Below are positions 9,297 through 16,338 of a stretch of DNA of 34,999 nucleotides, in pieces. The DNA is from Chitinophagaceae bacterium (lineage in GTDB: Bacteria > Bacteroidota > Bacteroidia > Chitinophagales > Chitinophagaceae), in contig JANYEB010000058.1 of assembly GCA_025363355.1 (NCBI GenBank), positions 1-34,999 on the forward strand, given 5' to 3'. Numbering within the stretch: the stretch's first letter is position 1; every line of letters begins with the position of its first letter. The notes beneath the pieces were generated by a model. That model made no database searches, was not told the DNA's origin, and saw only the letters and a program-made list of their open reading frames with translations. Both the position numbers and the translations under genes were made by a program.

Positions 9297-9869
9297 TTAC
9301 CAATTCGAAAATATTTTATTAAAGATTTCATCAGTGATGGTTGGTATTACATCCTTATCAAGTAACTGTGCTTCGGCTTGTTGCAATGATAAGCTAGCAG
9401 CAAAGTCAAAATTTCTTGTTATATCGTACTCCTTAGTAGTGTTTTCAATTGTATTTTTTACAGTAATGTGAACAGTAACTGTAAGCCTATTAGTTGTTGA
9501 TTGTTGATTGCTGATGCCAACTGTTTGTGATGGGTCGTAATTGCTGATATATCCACTTAATTGTAAGTGTGCATCATCATTATTGGTTCTTGTTAGTTTG
9601 GTTTGACTAACAATTTTTTGTTGTACTTTATCTGTAAGTTTAACACTTAATTGAGGATTGATGTAACGTGCTTTATTTTCAAAAAAACCAATCTTAATTG
9701 TTTTAATTTTAGAATAATCAATAGATACATCTTTAAAAGAATATACACCACAAGATGAAATAATACAAGAAAGTATAAACATAGAAACAAATACCAGTAT
9801 AATCGAGTATTTACCTAAATGAAACTTACTAGGTACAGTATAATTTGAATTGAGCTTGAGGAAGTACAA
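9297..9869 (-). CDS. lptE: LPS-assembly lipoprotein LptE
   Basis: LptE plugs the LptD barrel that places lipopolysaccharide in the outer membrane. Of the 190 residues, a charged N-terminus and hydrophobic stretch lead to a lipobox ending at Cys40 (IISSCGVYSF). The mature part shows the family pattern: IKTIKIGFFENKARYINPQL, then LTDKVQQKIVSQTKL, LSGYISNYDP and VTVHITVKNT. The start used is TTG at 9869; the only in-frame ATG (9782) would leave no positive charge before the hydrophobic core. It is the first gene of the lptE-hypothetical-secG operon and is divergent from the XRE repressor. Confidence 0.85.
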   Translation of the reverse strand: MYFLKLNSNYTVPSKFHLGKYSIILVFVSMFILSCIISSCGVYSFKDVSIDYSKIKTIKIGFFENKARYINPQLSVKLTDKVQQKIVSQTKLTRTNNDDAHLQLSGYISNYDPSQTVGISNQQSTTNRLTVTVHITVKNTIENTTKEYDITRNFDFAASLSLQQAEAQLLDKDVIPTITDEIFNKIFSNW

Positions 9870-9931
9870 TTTATAAATTTGTGTAAATATGCCTTTTATA
9901 TTGTTTCGATTAATAAATGTGAAAAAATATT

Positions 9932-9962
9932 TTTGTTAATACTAAATATATTAGTATATTTG
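9932..9962 (+). promoter_or_regulatory. Bacteroidota-type promoter of the XRE-S24 gene
   Basis: TTTG (9932-9935), a 19-base spacer, then TATATTTG (9955-9962) match the Bacteroidota sigma-A consensus TTTG-N19-21-TAnnTTTG exactly. The transcript should begin near 9968. This rules against the in-frame GTG at 9962 as the translation start and supports the ATG at 9980. Confidence 0.75.
9939..9957. promoter_or_regulatory. Candidate autoregulatory operator
   Basis: A 7-bp inverted repeat ATACTAA (9939-9945) / TTAGTAT (9951-9957), separated by 5 bases, fills the promoter spacer and overlaps the TATATTTG element. This is the expected position for repression by the XRE protein encoded just downstream. 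Confidence 0.55.
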
Positions 9963-9979
9963 TGCCAAATAAGTTAGCT

Positions 9980-10735
9980 ATGAGTTACGCAGGTAAAAAT
10001 TTTCGCCACTTACGTAAGTTGCGAGGCTGGACTCAGGAAGAGTTTGCAGCCAAATTAGACATCAAACGTTCTTTGGTTGGTGCTTATGAAGAAGAAAGAG
10101 CCGAACCTAAATTAGAAGCTATGGAACGCATTTGCAAAATCTTCAAAATTACATTAGATGATTTAATTTTAAAAGATTTATCTGCACCCAAAGTTTCTAC
10201 TTATTTAGAACAGCGTAGAAATTTAAAAATGGCTTCTGAATCAACTGGTGTAATTCAGTTTGTGCCAATGAAAGCTGCTGCAGGATATTTATCAGGTTAT
10301 GCTGATCCAGATTTTTTAGATGAACTAAATACTTTCACATTACCAATGTTATCTCCTGGTAATTATCGTGCATTTGAAATTATTGGCGATAGTATGATGC
10401 CAACACCAAGTGGCAGTGTAATTGTTGGAGAAAAAGTTGATGATATAGAAGATATAAAAACAACAAATACTTATGTTGTTTTATCTAAAAATGATGGCAT
10501 TGTTTATAAAAGAGTGGTTAAAAATACAAAGCCAAAGAATAGAATTACATTGGTAAGTGACAATCCTTCTTACGAACCTTATCAAGTAAATTCTGATGAT
10601 GTTTTAGAAATGTGGAAAGCTGTTTATATTCTTCAAAAGGCTGGCTCTATACAACGTTGGGATGTAAACCAATTAGCAGGAATGGTGAATAATCTTCAAC
10701 AGCAAGTAAGTAGTTTACAAAAAGGAATGAATTAA
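9980..10735 (+). CDS. XRE-family repressor with LexA-like S24 domain
   Basis: A 251-residue transcriptional regulator. The N-terminal helix-turn-helix (about 7-60) contains RKLRGWTQEEFAAKLDIKRS. The C-terminal S24/LexA-like domain has a possible Ala-Gly self-cleavage site (AAAGYLSGY, near residue 100), the Ser nucleophile in IGDSMMP (near 137) and the general-base Lys in VYKRVVKN (near 176). Such proteins usually respond to DNA damage or stress by self-cleavage. The ATG at 9980 is used because the promoter overlaps the upstream GTG. The operator-like repeat in its promoter points to autoregulation. There are no phage genes beside it, so it is more likely a housekeeping regulator than a prophage repressor. 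Confidence 0.9.
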   Translation: MSYAGKNFRHLRKLRGWTQEEFAAKLDIKRSLVGAYEEERAEPKLEAMERICKIFKITLDDLILKDLSAPKVSTYLEQRRNLKMASESTGVIQFVPMKAAAGYLSGYADPDFLDELNTFTLPMLSPGNYRAFEIIGDSMMPTPSGSVIVGEKVDDIEDIKTTNTYVVLSKNDGIVYKRVVKNTKPKNRITLVSDNPSYEPYQVNSDDVLEMWKAVYILQKAGSIQRWDVNQLAGMVNNLQQQVSSLQKGMN

Positions 10736-10778
10736 GATTTCGGGTTAGTAAGTATAGTAAAAAAGGGCATCTTTAACT

Positions 10779-10810
10779 ACAAAGGCAACTCTTTTAAGAA
10801 TTGCCTTTGT
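10779..10810. terminator. Possible terminator between the XRE gene and tRNA-Leu
   Basis: A perfect 10-bp stem ACAAAGGCAA (10779-10788) / TTGCCTTTGT (10801-10810) lies between convergent XRE and tRNA-Leu. The T-runs that follow are weak, so this is tentative. Confidence 0.45.
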
Positions 10811-10814
10811 TAAG

Positions 10815-10898
10815 TGCCCAAGACTGGATTCGAACCAGCACACCCTTTCGAGTACCACCACCTCAAGGTGGCTTGTCTACCAATTTCAACACCTGGGC
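10815..10898 (-). tRNA. tRNA-Leu(GAG)
   Basis: An 84-base class II tRNA. The acceptor stem is GCCCAGG (5') with CTTGGGC (3') and discriminator A. The anticodon stem CCACC/GGTGG encloses loop TTGAGGT with anticodon GAG, reading CUU and CUC. A short variable arm (about GTACTCGAAAGGGTGTG) is followed by a T-arm with GTTCGAATC. CCA is not encoded; the bases after the discriminator are CTTA, so CCA must be added by nucleotidyltransferase. Confidence 0.95.
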
Positions 10899-10931
10899 TA
10901 GTTTGCAAATGTATGCTCGATTTGCTAAAAT

Positions 10932-10961
10932 AAAAAAGCTGCCTCGAAAGTTTGAAGCAGC
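10932..10961 (-). terminator. Intrinsic terminator after the YdeI-like gene
   Basis: On the minus strand GCTGCTTC and GAGGCAGC pair (10938-10961, one mismatch) and are followed by six Ts (10937-10932). It lies about 20 bases after the stop of the gene ending at 10984. Confidence 0.7.
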
Positions 10962-10983
10962 CTATCATTTTTTAATAATTTAT

Positions 10984-11673
10984 CTATTTTTCTAATGGAG
11001 TTTTCTTGCCAGACATCAATTTTTCAATTACAGTGTCTAACCTTCTCAATTTAGTTTCTTCTTTTTTTGCTCCCTCAATCCAAACAACATATTCGTTTTG
11101 GTGAGATGCAGATAACGATGAAAAAATTTCTTTAGCTTGTTTGTGTTTAGTAAAAGCCTTCTCTAAAACACTTGGCATAACAGTTAATTTTTTATCAAAT
11201 TCTATACCCTTTACATCTACTTTTTCTTTTTCCTTGGCCTCAGATTTTTCTTTTGATTCAACAGGTTTTACCTGTGCTACAGCAGCTCCTTCTCTTTTAA
11301 ATCTAATAGCACTCCACATATGATCTAGATCTACTAAACCAATACCATCATAACCATTAGCTGTAAAGAAATCCCAACTTGTTTCTCTATTTAAATCACT
11401 AACAATTTTACTTGTAACTTTTGGGTATGCAACCCATAATTTAGTATCTGTGTGCAATGCAGGCATTATATCTCTCATAATGTTTTGCAACTGATTTTGG
11501 TTGATAGCAAATACCAAAGCAAAATCTACTTTTCTACTTTTTACAAGTGGAGTAACGTTTTTAGCATAAGATAATTTAGCAAACTGCTTCTCGATAGATG
11601 AAGGAAGTCCTTGTATTAACAGACACTTTTCATCTTGTAACTGAAGTTTTTCAAACAAACTTAAATTCGACAT
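10984..11673 (-). CDS. DUF3052-like / YdeI (OmpD-associated) domain protein
   Basis: A 229-residue cytoplasmic protein with two parts. Residues about 1-130 resemble the DUF3052 type: a VDFALVFAINQ strand, LWVAYPK, then ETSWDFFTANGYDG and HMWSAIRFKR. A Lys/Glu-rich linker (about 135-155) leads to a C-terminal YdeI/OmpD-associated domain (PF13376 pattern): MPSVLEKAFTKHKQAKEIF, then YVVWIEGAKKEETKLRRLD and a short basic tail. YdeI homologues were linked to bacteriocin or antibiotic tolerance, but the biochemical role is not known. The ATG at 11673 is used; the codon at 11679 is TTG. It appears monocistronic with its own terminator. Confidence 0.8.
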   Translation of the reverse strand: MSNLSLFEKLQLQDEKCLLIQGLPSSIEKQFAKLSYAKNVTPLVKSRKVDFALVFAINQNQLQNIMRDIMPALHTDTKLWVAYPKVTSKIVSDLNRETSWDFFTANGYDGIGLVDLDHMWSAIRFKREGAAVAQVKPVESKEKSEAKEKEKVDVKGIEFDKKLTVMPSVLEKAFTKHKQAKEIFSSLSASHQNEYVVWIEGAKKEETKLRRLDTVIEKLMSGKKTPLEK

Positions 11674-11801
11674 ATTCAAAGATTAATTTCAGGGTTTATT
11701 AAAAACAAAGTGCAAAAATAACCATAAATCGGTATTTAACAAGAATTTTAAAATTTCAACAACTATCTTTCCGTTAGCAATAGCAGTAAATTTCACTTAA
11801 T

Positions 11802-12251
11802 TTAGAATATACTAAGCCTATGTTTCCCTTTGTAATCAAATGGTACTGTAATTGTAATACCAAATTTACTAACTTTAGAAGAGCCTTTAACATTTAGCTC
11901 TATCTCTTTATTTATCAATATACTTAGTGCATTTTTATATACATTTTTCATTTCAATTTGAATATTAGATGGAAGAGAAAACTCAGATCTTTTTTCAATT
12001 TTCATTATTGTATCTAACTTATAATGACCTAAAAAATTGTTGTCAATATATATGTCGCAGTCAACATTTTTCAGTGTTACTCCAAAATTATTTGGGTTAA
12101 AATAGATCAAATCCATCTTCAAAGATGTTTTATCAAATCCAATTTTCTCTATTTTCATATTTCTAACATCACGATAATCGAACCCTTGAGGCTTTTTGCA
12201 AGCAAAGAATATGATGCCCAAAATAAGTGATAGTAAAACCGTTTTTTTCAT
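11802..12251 (-). CDS. LEA14-like (WHy domain) lipoprotein
   Basis: A 149-residue lipoprotein with the lipobox FFAC at Cys18. The mature domain matches the LEA_2/WHy fold: VRNMKIEKIGFDKTSLKMDL, then a YFNPNNFGVTLKNVDCDIYI element (the typical NPN turn), NNFLGHYKL and a final beta hairpin with ITVPFDYKG. In Bacteroidota these small lipoproteins are common and are thought to bind hydrophobic or stress-related ligands, but no function is established. It is divergent from feoB. Confidence 0.85.
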   Translation of the reverse strand: MKKTVLLSLILGIIFFACKKPQGFDYRDVRNMKIEKIGFDKTSLKMDLIYFNPNNFGVTLKNVDCDIYIDNNFLGHYKLDTIMKIEKRSEFSLPSNIQIEMKNVYKNALSILINKEIELNVKGSSKVSKFGITITVPFDYKGKHRLSIF

Positions 12252-12387
12252 TACTTTTTGTGCGAAACTAACCGTTTTATTAAAATGGCAAGTTTATGAA
12301 GTGTTAAACTGCAACTTTTTTTAAAATAAATTCCGCTTACTATCATTTTCTTTTCCCATCTGCGTAACAAAAAAAAATAAACACAGT

Positions 12388-12395
12388 TACATTTG
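12388..12395 (+). promoter_or_regulatory. Possible -7 element for feoB
   Basis: TACATTTG matches TAnnTTTG and would start transcription near 12401, leaving about 20 bases before the TTG start of feoB. No convincing TTTG lies 19-21 bases upstream. Confidence 0.35.
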
Positions 12396-12421
12396 TTCCC
12401 TTACTAGATTTTTTCAACAAA

Positions 12422-14530
12422 TTGATTAATAAAAAGCTAAATATTGTATTAACAGGAAATCCTAATAGTGGAAAATCATCTCTATTTAATGCTTTAACTG
12501 GCTTAAAACAAAAAATTGGAAACTTTCCTGGGGTAACTGTTGATAAAAAAGTTGGCAAACTACCACTTGATGAAGTTGATGCAGATTTAATTGATTTACC
12601 TGGTACATATTCCTTATATCCCAGACGTGCAGATGAGTGGGTGGCTTATAAAGTTTTAATGGGATTGGATGAAGATGTAAAACCAGATCTGATTTTAATA
12701 GTATTAGATGCAAGTAATTTAAAACGAAATTTATTATTTTGTTCTCAGGTAATCGATCTAAAAATACCTGTTATTGCCGCACTTTCAATGACAGATATTG
12801 CTGCATCAAAAAATATTCGAATAGATATTAATGGACTTCAACAACAACTTGGAATTCCTATTGTAAATATAAATCCAAGAAAAAATAAAGGATTATCACA
12901 ATTAAAGAAAGTAATTTCAATTGCTTTAAAACAAAAAAATATTGTGAATAAAGATGATTTTATAGATGTTAAAGCTCTAGCACCAACTTCTATTGAAAGA
13001 TTGCAAAACTTGATTCCTGTTAATGATTATAAGGCTTTACATTATTTAATTAATCACGAGGAATTTGAACTAAGTGATACATTACAATCAGCGATTGAGA
13101 ATGCCGAAATCGAAACAAAATTTAATCCAACAAAAACACAAGCAGAAGAAGTTATAGCAAGATATCAACGCATTAAACAAATTATGCAGTTGTATGTGAC
13201 TGAACCAAACCCATTAGATAAAAAAATATTTACAGATAGATTAGATAATATTTTATTACATAGAGTTTGGGGTTATGCCATTTTACTTGCAGTTCTATTT
13301 ATACTTTTTCAAAGTGTATTTTGGTTAGCACAATTTCCGATGGATGGTATTGAGTGGAGTTTTAAAGAAATAACAGCAAGCCTGCATAATTATTTACCTG
13401 ATAATAAACTTACTAATTTATTACTTAATGGAATTATTGCTGGGCTCAGTGGCATTCTTGTTTTTGTGCCACAAATAATGATTCTTTTTGGGCTTATTAC
13501 AATAATAGAAGATACTGGTTATATGGCTCGTGTCAGTTTTTTAAGTGATAAACTAATGCGTAAAGTTGGTCTAAATGGAAAGAGTGTAATGCCTATGATT
13601 AGTGGATTTGCTTGTGCTGTGCCAGCTATTATGGCTGCCAGAAATATTGAAAATAAAAAGGAAAGACTGCTCACCATTCTAATAACTCCTTTAATGAGTT
13701 GTAGTGCCAGGCTTCCTGTTTATACTATCTTAATATCACTAGTAATTCCCAATACATATTTCCTAGGATTTTTTAGTTTACAAGGATTAGTAATGATGGC
13801 TTTGTATTTATTAGGAATTGTTGTAGCGTTGATTGTTAGTTATATTTTAAAGTTCTTTATCAACATAAAAGAAAAGAGTTATTTCATTTTAGAGCTACCA
13901 GTTTATCGCAGCCCAAGATGGCACAACGTGCTTGTTACAATGATTGAAAAAGCTAAAATATTTGTTGTAGATGCAGGAAAAGTAATTATGGTTATTAGTT
14001 TATTGCTTTGGTTTTTATGCAGCTATGGACCAGGAAATCATATTAAAAATGCAGAGGCTAAGTACGAGCAACAAATAAAAATTTATCCTACAAAAAAAGA
14101 TTCTTTAGAAAGAAGTTTATCGACTGAAAAGTTACAATACTCTTATGCAGGATATCTTGGCAAATCAATTGAACCTGTGATAAAACCTTTAGGCTACGAT
14201 TGGAAAATTGGTATTGCATTAATCACATCTTTTGCTGCTAGAGAAGTTTTTGTTGGCACAATGGCCACACTTTATAGCGTCGAAGATTCAAATGATGTAG
14301 GACTTAGGGATAAATTAAAAGCTGCTAAACACCCAGATGGAACTGCTGTTTATACATTGCCAGCAGCTTTATCTTTAATGGTATTTTATGTTTTGGCAAT
14401 GCAATGTATGAGTACACTTGCAGTAGTAAAAAGAGAAACAAAAACCTGGAAATGGCCAATCATACAATTGATTTATATGACTGGCTTGGCATATTTTTTA
14501 AGCTGGCTAACGTATATATTGTTCAAATAA
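12422..14530 (+). CDS. feoB: Ferrous iron transporter FeoB
   Basis: A 702-residue inner-membrane Fe2+ transporter. The N-terminal G domain has G1 GNPNSGKSS (near 11-19), G2 in NFPGVTVDKKVG and G3 DLPGTYSLYPRR. The G4 position reads ALSMTDIA, with Ser where FeoB normally has Asn (NxxD). The membrane part has the two gate motifs: the first around GYMARVSFLSDKLMRKVGL and GFACAVPAIMAARNIE, with the conserved Cys in LMSCSARLPVYTIL; the second around AAREVFVGTMATLYS. The start is TTG at 12422: a stop closes the frame at 12365-12367 and there is no ATG before the G1 motif. No feoA is adjacent. It ends at a strong shared terminator. Confidence 0.96.
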   Translation: MINKKLNIVLTGNPNSGKSSLFNALTGLKQKIGNFPGVTVDKKVGKLPLDEVDADLIDLPGTYSLYPRRADEWVAYKVLMGLDEDVKPDLILIVLDASNLKRNLLFCSQVIDLKIPVIAALSMTDIAASKNIRIDINGLQQQLGIPIVNINPRKNKGLSQLKKVISIALKQKNIVNKDDFIDVKALAPTSIERLQNLIPVNDYKALHYLINHEEFELSDTLQSAIENAEIETKFNPTKTQAEEVIARYQRIKQIMQLYVTEPNPLDKKIFTDRLDNILLHRVWGYAILLAVLFILFQSVFWLAQFPMDGIEWSFKEITASLHNYLPDNKLTNLLLNGIIAGLSGILVFVPQIMILFGLITIIEDTGYMARVSFLSDKLMRKVGLNGKSVMPMISGFACAVPAIMAARNIENKKERLLTILITPLMSCSARLPVYTILISLVIPNTYFLGFFSLQGLVMMALYLLGIVVALIVSYILKFFINIKEKSYFILELPVYRSPRWHNVLVTMIEKAKIFVVDAGKVIMVISLLLWFLCSYGPGNHIKNAEAKYEQQIKIYPTKKDSLERSLSTEKLQYSYAGYLGKSIEPVIKPLGYDWKIGIALITSFAAREVFVGTMATLYSVEDSNDVGLRDKLKAAKHPDGTAVYTLPAALSLMVFYVLAMQCMSTLAVVKRETKTWKWPIIQLIYMTGLAYFLSWLTYILFK

Positions 14531-14546
14531 CTAGCCTCATATCACA

Positions 14547-14579
14547 AAAAAACCTCAACAATTTTGTTGAGGTTTTTTT
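14547..14579. terminator. Bidirectional intrinsic terminator between feoB and hpf
   Basis: The stem CCTCAACA (14553-14560) / TGTTGAGG (14565-14572), extended by A/T pairs, has loop ATTT and T-runs on both strands. It serves convergent feoB and hpf. Confidence 0.92.
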
Positions 14580-14586
14580 AATTTAT

Positions 14587-14886
14587 TTAAGCGGCAAGTT
14601 TTTCTTTTTTTCTTTTTATTTGATTGATTAGAGCATCTAGAGCATCGTCAAAGGATTCTTCAAATGATTTAGACGAAGCTTTAACAAAAAACTCGTGTTT
14701 GGGAATTTGAACTTTTATTTCTACAATCTTGTCCTTGATCTGATGCACAATATTATCTAGTTTTAAAAAGACATCTACTGTTCCAATCTTGTCGTGAAAT
14801 TGAGTAATTTTTTGAATTTTTTTACTAACGTAATCAACAAGTTTTGAATCTGCATCAAAATGTACTGAATGAATTTTAACGGTCAT
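14587..14886 (-). CDS. hpf: Ribosome hibernation-promoting factor (HPF/RaiA, short form)
   Basis: A 99-residue cytoplasmic protein that binds the 30S decoding region during stationary phase. The pattern is typical: VKIHSVHFDADSKLVDYVSKK, a KITQFHDKIGTVDVFLKLD strand, EIKVQIPKHEFFVKASSKSF and a helix with DDALDALINQIKRKKEK. There is no C-terminal dimerisation domain, so it is the short form. The gene lies downstream of rpsU and the xerC-like gene on the same strand; the rpsU-xerC-hpf order is, as I recall, common in Bacteroidota. A 211-base gap from the recombinase gene suggests its own promoter. Confidence 0.93.
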   Translation of the reverse strand: MTVKIHSVHFDADSKLVDYVSKKIQKITQFHDKIGTVDVFLKLDNIVHQIKDKIVEIKVQIPKHEFFVKASSKSFEESFDDALDALINQIKRKKEKLAA

Positions 14887-15097
14887 AGTTACACGTTTTT
14901 AGAGGTGAATAATTAAATTAAAGAACTTAGTGTAGCAATGTTGCATAGGCTTTTTCAATTTGAAGACTAAAGTAAGGGTTTATATCATTAATAAGATTTT
15001 TTTTAGGCTATTTTTTTTGCATAATTATAAAAAAAATTACTTGTCATTTTCATATTAATTATAACGTATTGTATTACTATATATTTCATTTTCAGCA

Positions 15098-15991
15098 TTA
15101 GGCTTTGGGATGAGCTTTTGCAAAAACTTCTTTCAACTTTTCAATCGTATTATGAGTATAAATTTGAGTTGCTGCTAAACTACTATGCCCCAATAATTCC
15201 TTAACAGCATTTAATTCTGCACCATTATTCATTAAATGAGTTGCAAAGCTATGACGCAAAACGTGGGGACTTTTCTTTTTAACAGTTGTAACAAGTGCAA
15301 GATTTTCTCTTACAAATCCATACACATAACGAGGTTGCAATTGTTTACCTTTTTTACTAACAAAAATGTTTTCAACAGAACCTTCAGGTTTTGAATCAGC
15401 ATATTGTTTTAGGCTATTTAAAAGCTCTGCATTTACAGGAATAATTCTCTCTTTATTGCCTTTACCAAGCACTTTAATTTGCTTATATGAATAATCTATT
15501 TGCGATTCTTTCAGGCTAATTAATTCGCTCAAACGCATTCCGGTATTATAAAGCAATCGCATTACTATTTTCTTTGTTTCTCCTTCCCAATCATCAGCAA
15601 ATTCAACGTGATTAAATAAGGTGTCTAAATGCTTTTGTTCAACAAATGATGGTAATCTTTTTGAAATCTTTGGTGATGTTATAGTTGTCATTGGGCTTGT
15701 AACAACAAGTCCTTGCCTGAGTTGATATTTAAAGAAGGATTTTAAAGTGGAAATTTTTCTATTGATACTTTTAGCAGTCATTTCATCGCCTTTTAATTCA
15801 GCTAACCAAGTTCGCACCATAGATGGCGTGATTTGCTTTATATCAGCAGTTTCATACTGACTTAGTAGGAATTGAAAGAATTGGTCTAAATCGTTTTGAT
15901 AAGAGATAATAGTATGCTTTGAATATCGCTTTTCAAATTGCAGATATTCTATAAACGAGATTACAGAAGTATTTTGATGAGGTATAGACAT
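15098..15991 (-). CDS. xerC: Tyrosine recombinase, XerC/XerD type
   Basis: A 297-residue site-specific recombinase, probably for chromosome dimer resolution. The N-terminal SAM-like DNA-binding domain begins FIEYLQFEKRYSKHTIISY. The catalytic domain has Arg in LLYNTGMRLSELISL, Lys in VLGKGNKERIIPV, HxxR in HVLRHSFATHLMNNGA, His in LLGHSSLAATQIY and the nucleophile Tyr in that last segment (QIYTH). The length and lack of phage-like neighbours favour Xer over an integrase; whether it is XerC or XerD cannot be settled here. The ATG is directly preceded by the T-run of a hairpin that follows rpsU. Confidence 0.85.
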   Translation of the reverse strand: MSIPHQNTSVISFIEYLQFEKRYSKHTIISYQNDLDQFFQFLLSQYETADIKQITPSMVRTWLAELKGDEMTAKSINRKISTLKSFFKYQLRQGLVVTSPMTTITSPKISKRLPSFVEQKHLDTLFNHVEFADDWEGETKKIVMRLLYNTGMRLSELISLKESQIDYSYKQIKVLGKGNKERIIPVNAELLNSLKQYADSKPEGSVENIFVSKKGKQLQPRYVYGFVRENLALVTTVKKKSPHVLRHSFATHLMNNGAELNAVKELLGHSSLAATQIYTHNTIEKLKEVFAKAHPKA

Positions 15992-16028
15992 AAAAAAGTA
16001 GCCTAAAGATATTACCTAAAGGCTACTT
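15992..16028 (-). terminator. rpsU terminator/attenuator abutting the xerC start
   Basis: On the minus strand AAGTAGCCT (16028-16020) pairs with AGGCTACTT (16004-15996) and is followed directly by TTTTTT and then the ATG of the xerC-like gene at 15991. It looks like an intrinsic terminator after rpsU. Its T-run occupies the ribosome-binding position of the next gene. Confidence 0.8.
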
Positions 16029-16056
16029 AAAATATATTGGGGGAAAGATTGACTAA

Positions 16057-16251
16057 TTAGTCGAATTTTCCACTAGCTAGTTGCTGCTTGTAGATTGCTT
16101 TTAAAACTTCTCCACGACGAACTATTGATGGTTTCGTAAATGTCTGACGTGATCTTAACTGCAATAAAGTTTTACTTTTTTCAAACTTTTTCTTGTACTT
16201 CTTAAGAGCCTTGTCAATGTTTTCGCAATCTTTTGAATCTATTATTAGCAT
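16057..16251 (-). CDS. rpsU: 30S ribosomal protein bS21
   Basis: A 64-residue basic protein of the small subunit platform, near the 3' end of 16S rRNA. The family pattern is clear: MLIIDSKDCENIDKALKKYK, KFEKSKTLLQLRSRQTFTKP and SIVRRGEVLKAIYKQQ. In Bacteroidota, ribosome structures show bS21 with bS6 and bS18 covering the anti-Shine-Dalgarno tail, so most genes lack a Shine-Dalgarno. This gene is an exception: it has a very strong one 9 bases upstream, as reported for rpsU in Flavobacterium, fitting autoregulation by bS21 supply. It has an excellent promoter at 16284-16314 and a terminator after it. Confidence 0.97.
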   Translation of the reverse strand: MLIIDSKDCENIDKALKKYKKKFEKSKTLLQLRSRQTFTKPSIVRRGEVLKAIYKQQLASGKFD

Positions 16252-16260
16252 AATTATAAT

Positions 16261-16269
16261 ACCTCCTTA
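16261..16269 (-). promoter_or_regulatory. Strong Shine-Dalgarno sequence of rpsU
   Basis: On the minus strand TAAGGAGGT (16269-16261) ends 9 bases before the rpsU ATG. It is a near-complete complement of the 16S 3' tail. None of the other gene starts I inspected has a comparable site. Confidence 0.92.
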
Positions 16270-16283
16270 AATGGTTAGGGCAG

Positions 16284-16314
16284 CAAATGTAGGGGGATTG
16301 ATTTGATTGGCAAA
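16284..16314 (-). promoter_or_regulatory. Bacteroidota-type promoter of rpsU
   Basis: On the minus strand TTTG (16314-16311), a 19-base spacer and TACATTTG (16291-16284) match the consensus exactly. Transcription should begin near 16278, giving a leader of about 26 bases that holds the Shine-Dalgarno. Confidence 0.78.
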
Positions 16315-16338
16315 AAAGAACATAAAATAATTTTAATA

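Noticed and set aside
9962-9979. GTG start for the XRE-S24 gene
   Set aside because: The GTG overlaps the promoter -7 element, so it would not be in the transcript.
10801-10995. Open frame on the plus strand
   Set aside because: It overlaps a complete tRNA-Leu gene on the other strand.
15098-15991. Phage or integrative-element integrase
   Set aside because: Its size, core-gene neighbours (rpsU, hpf) and the absence of att repeats or phage genes favour a Xer housekeeping recombinase.
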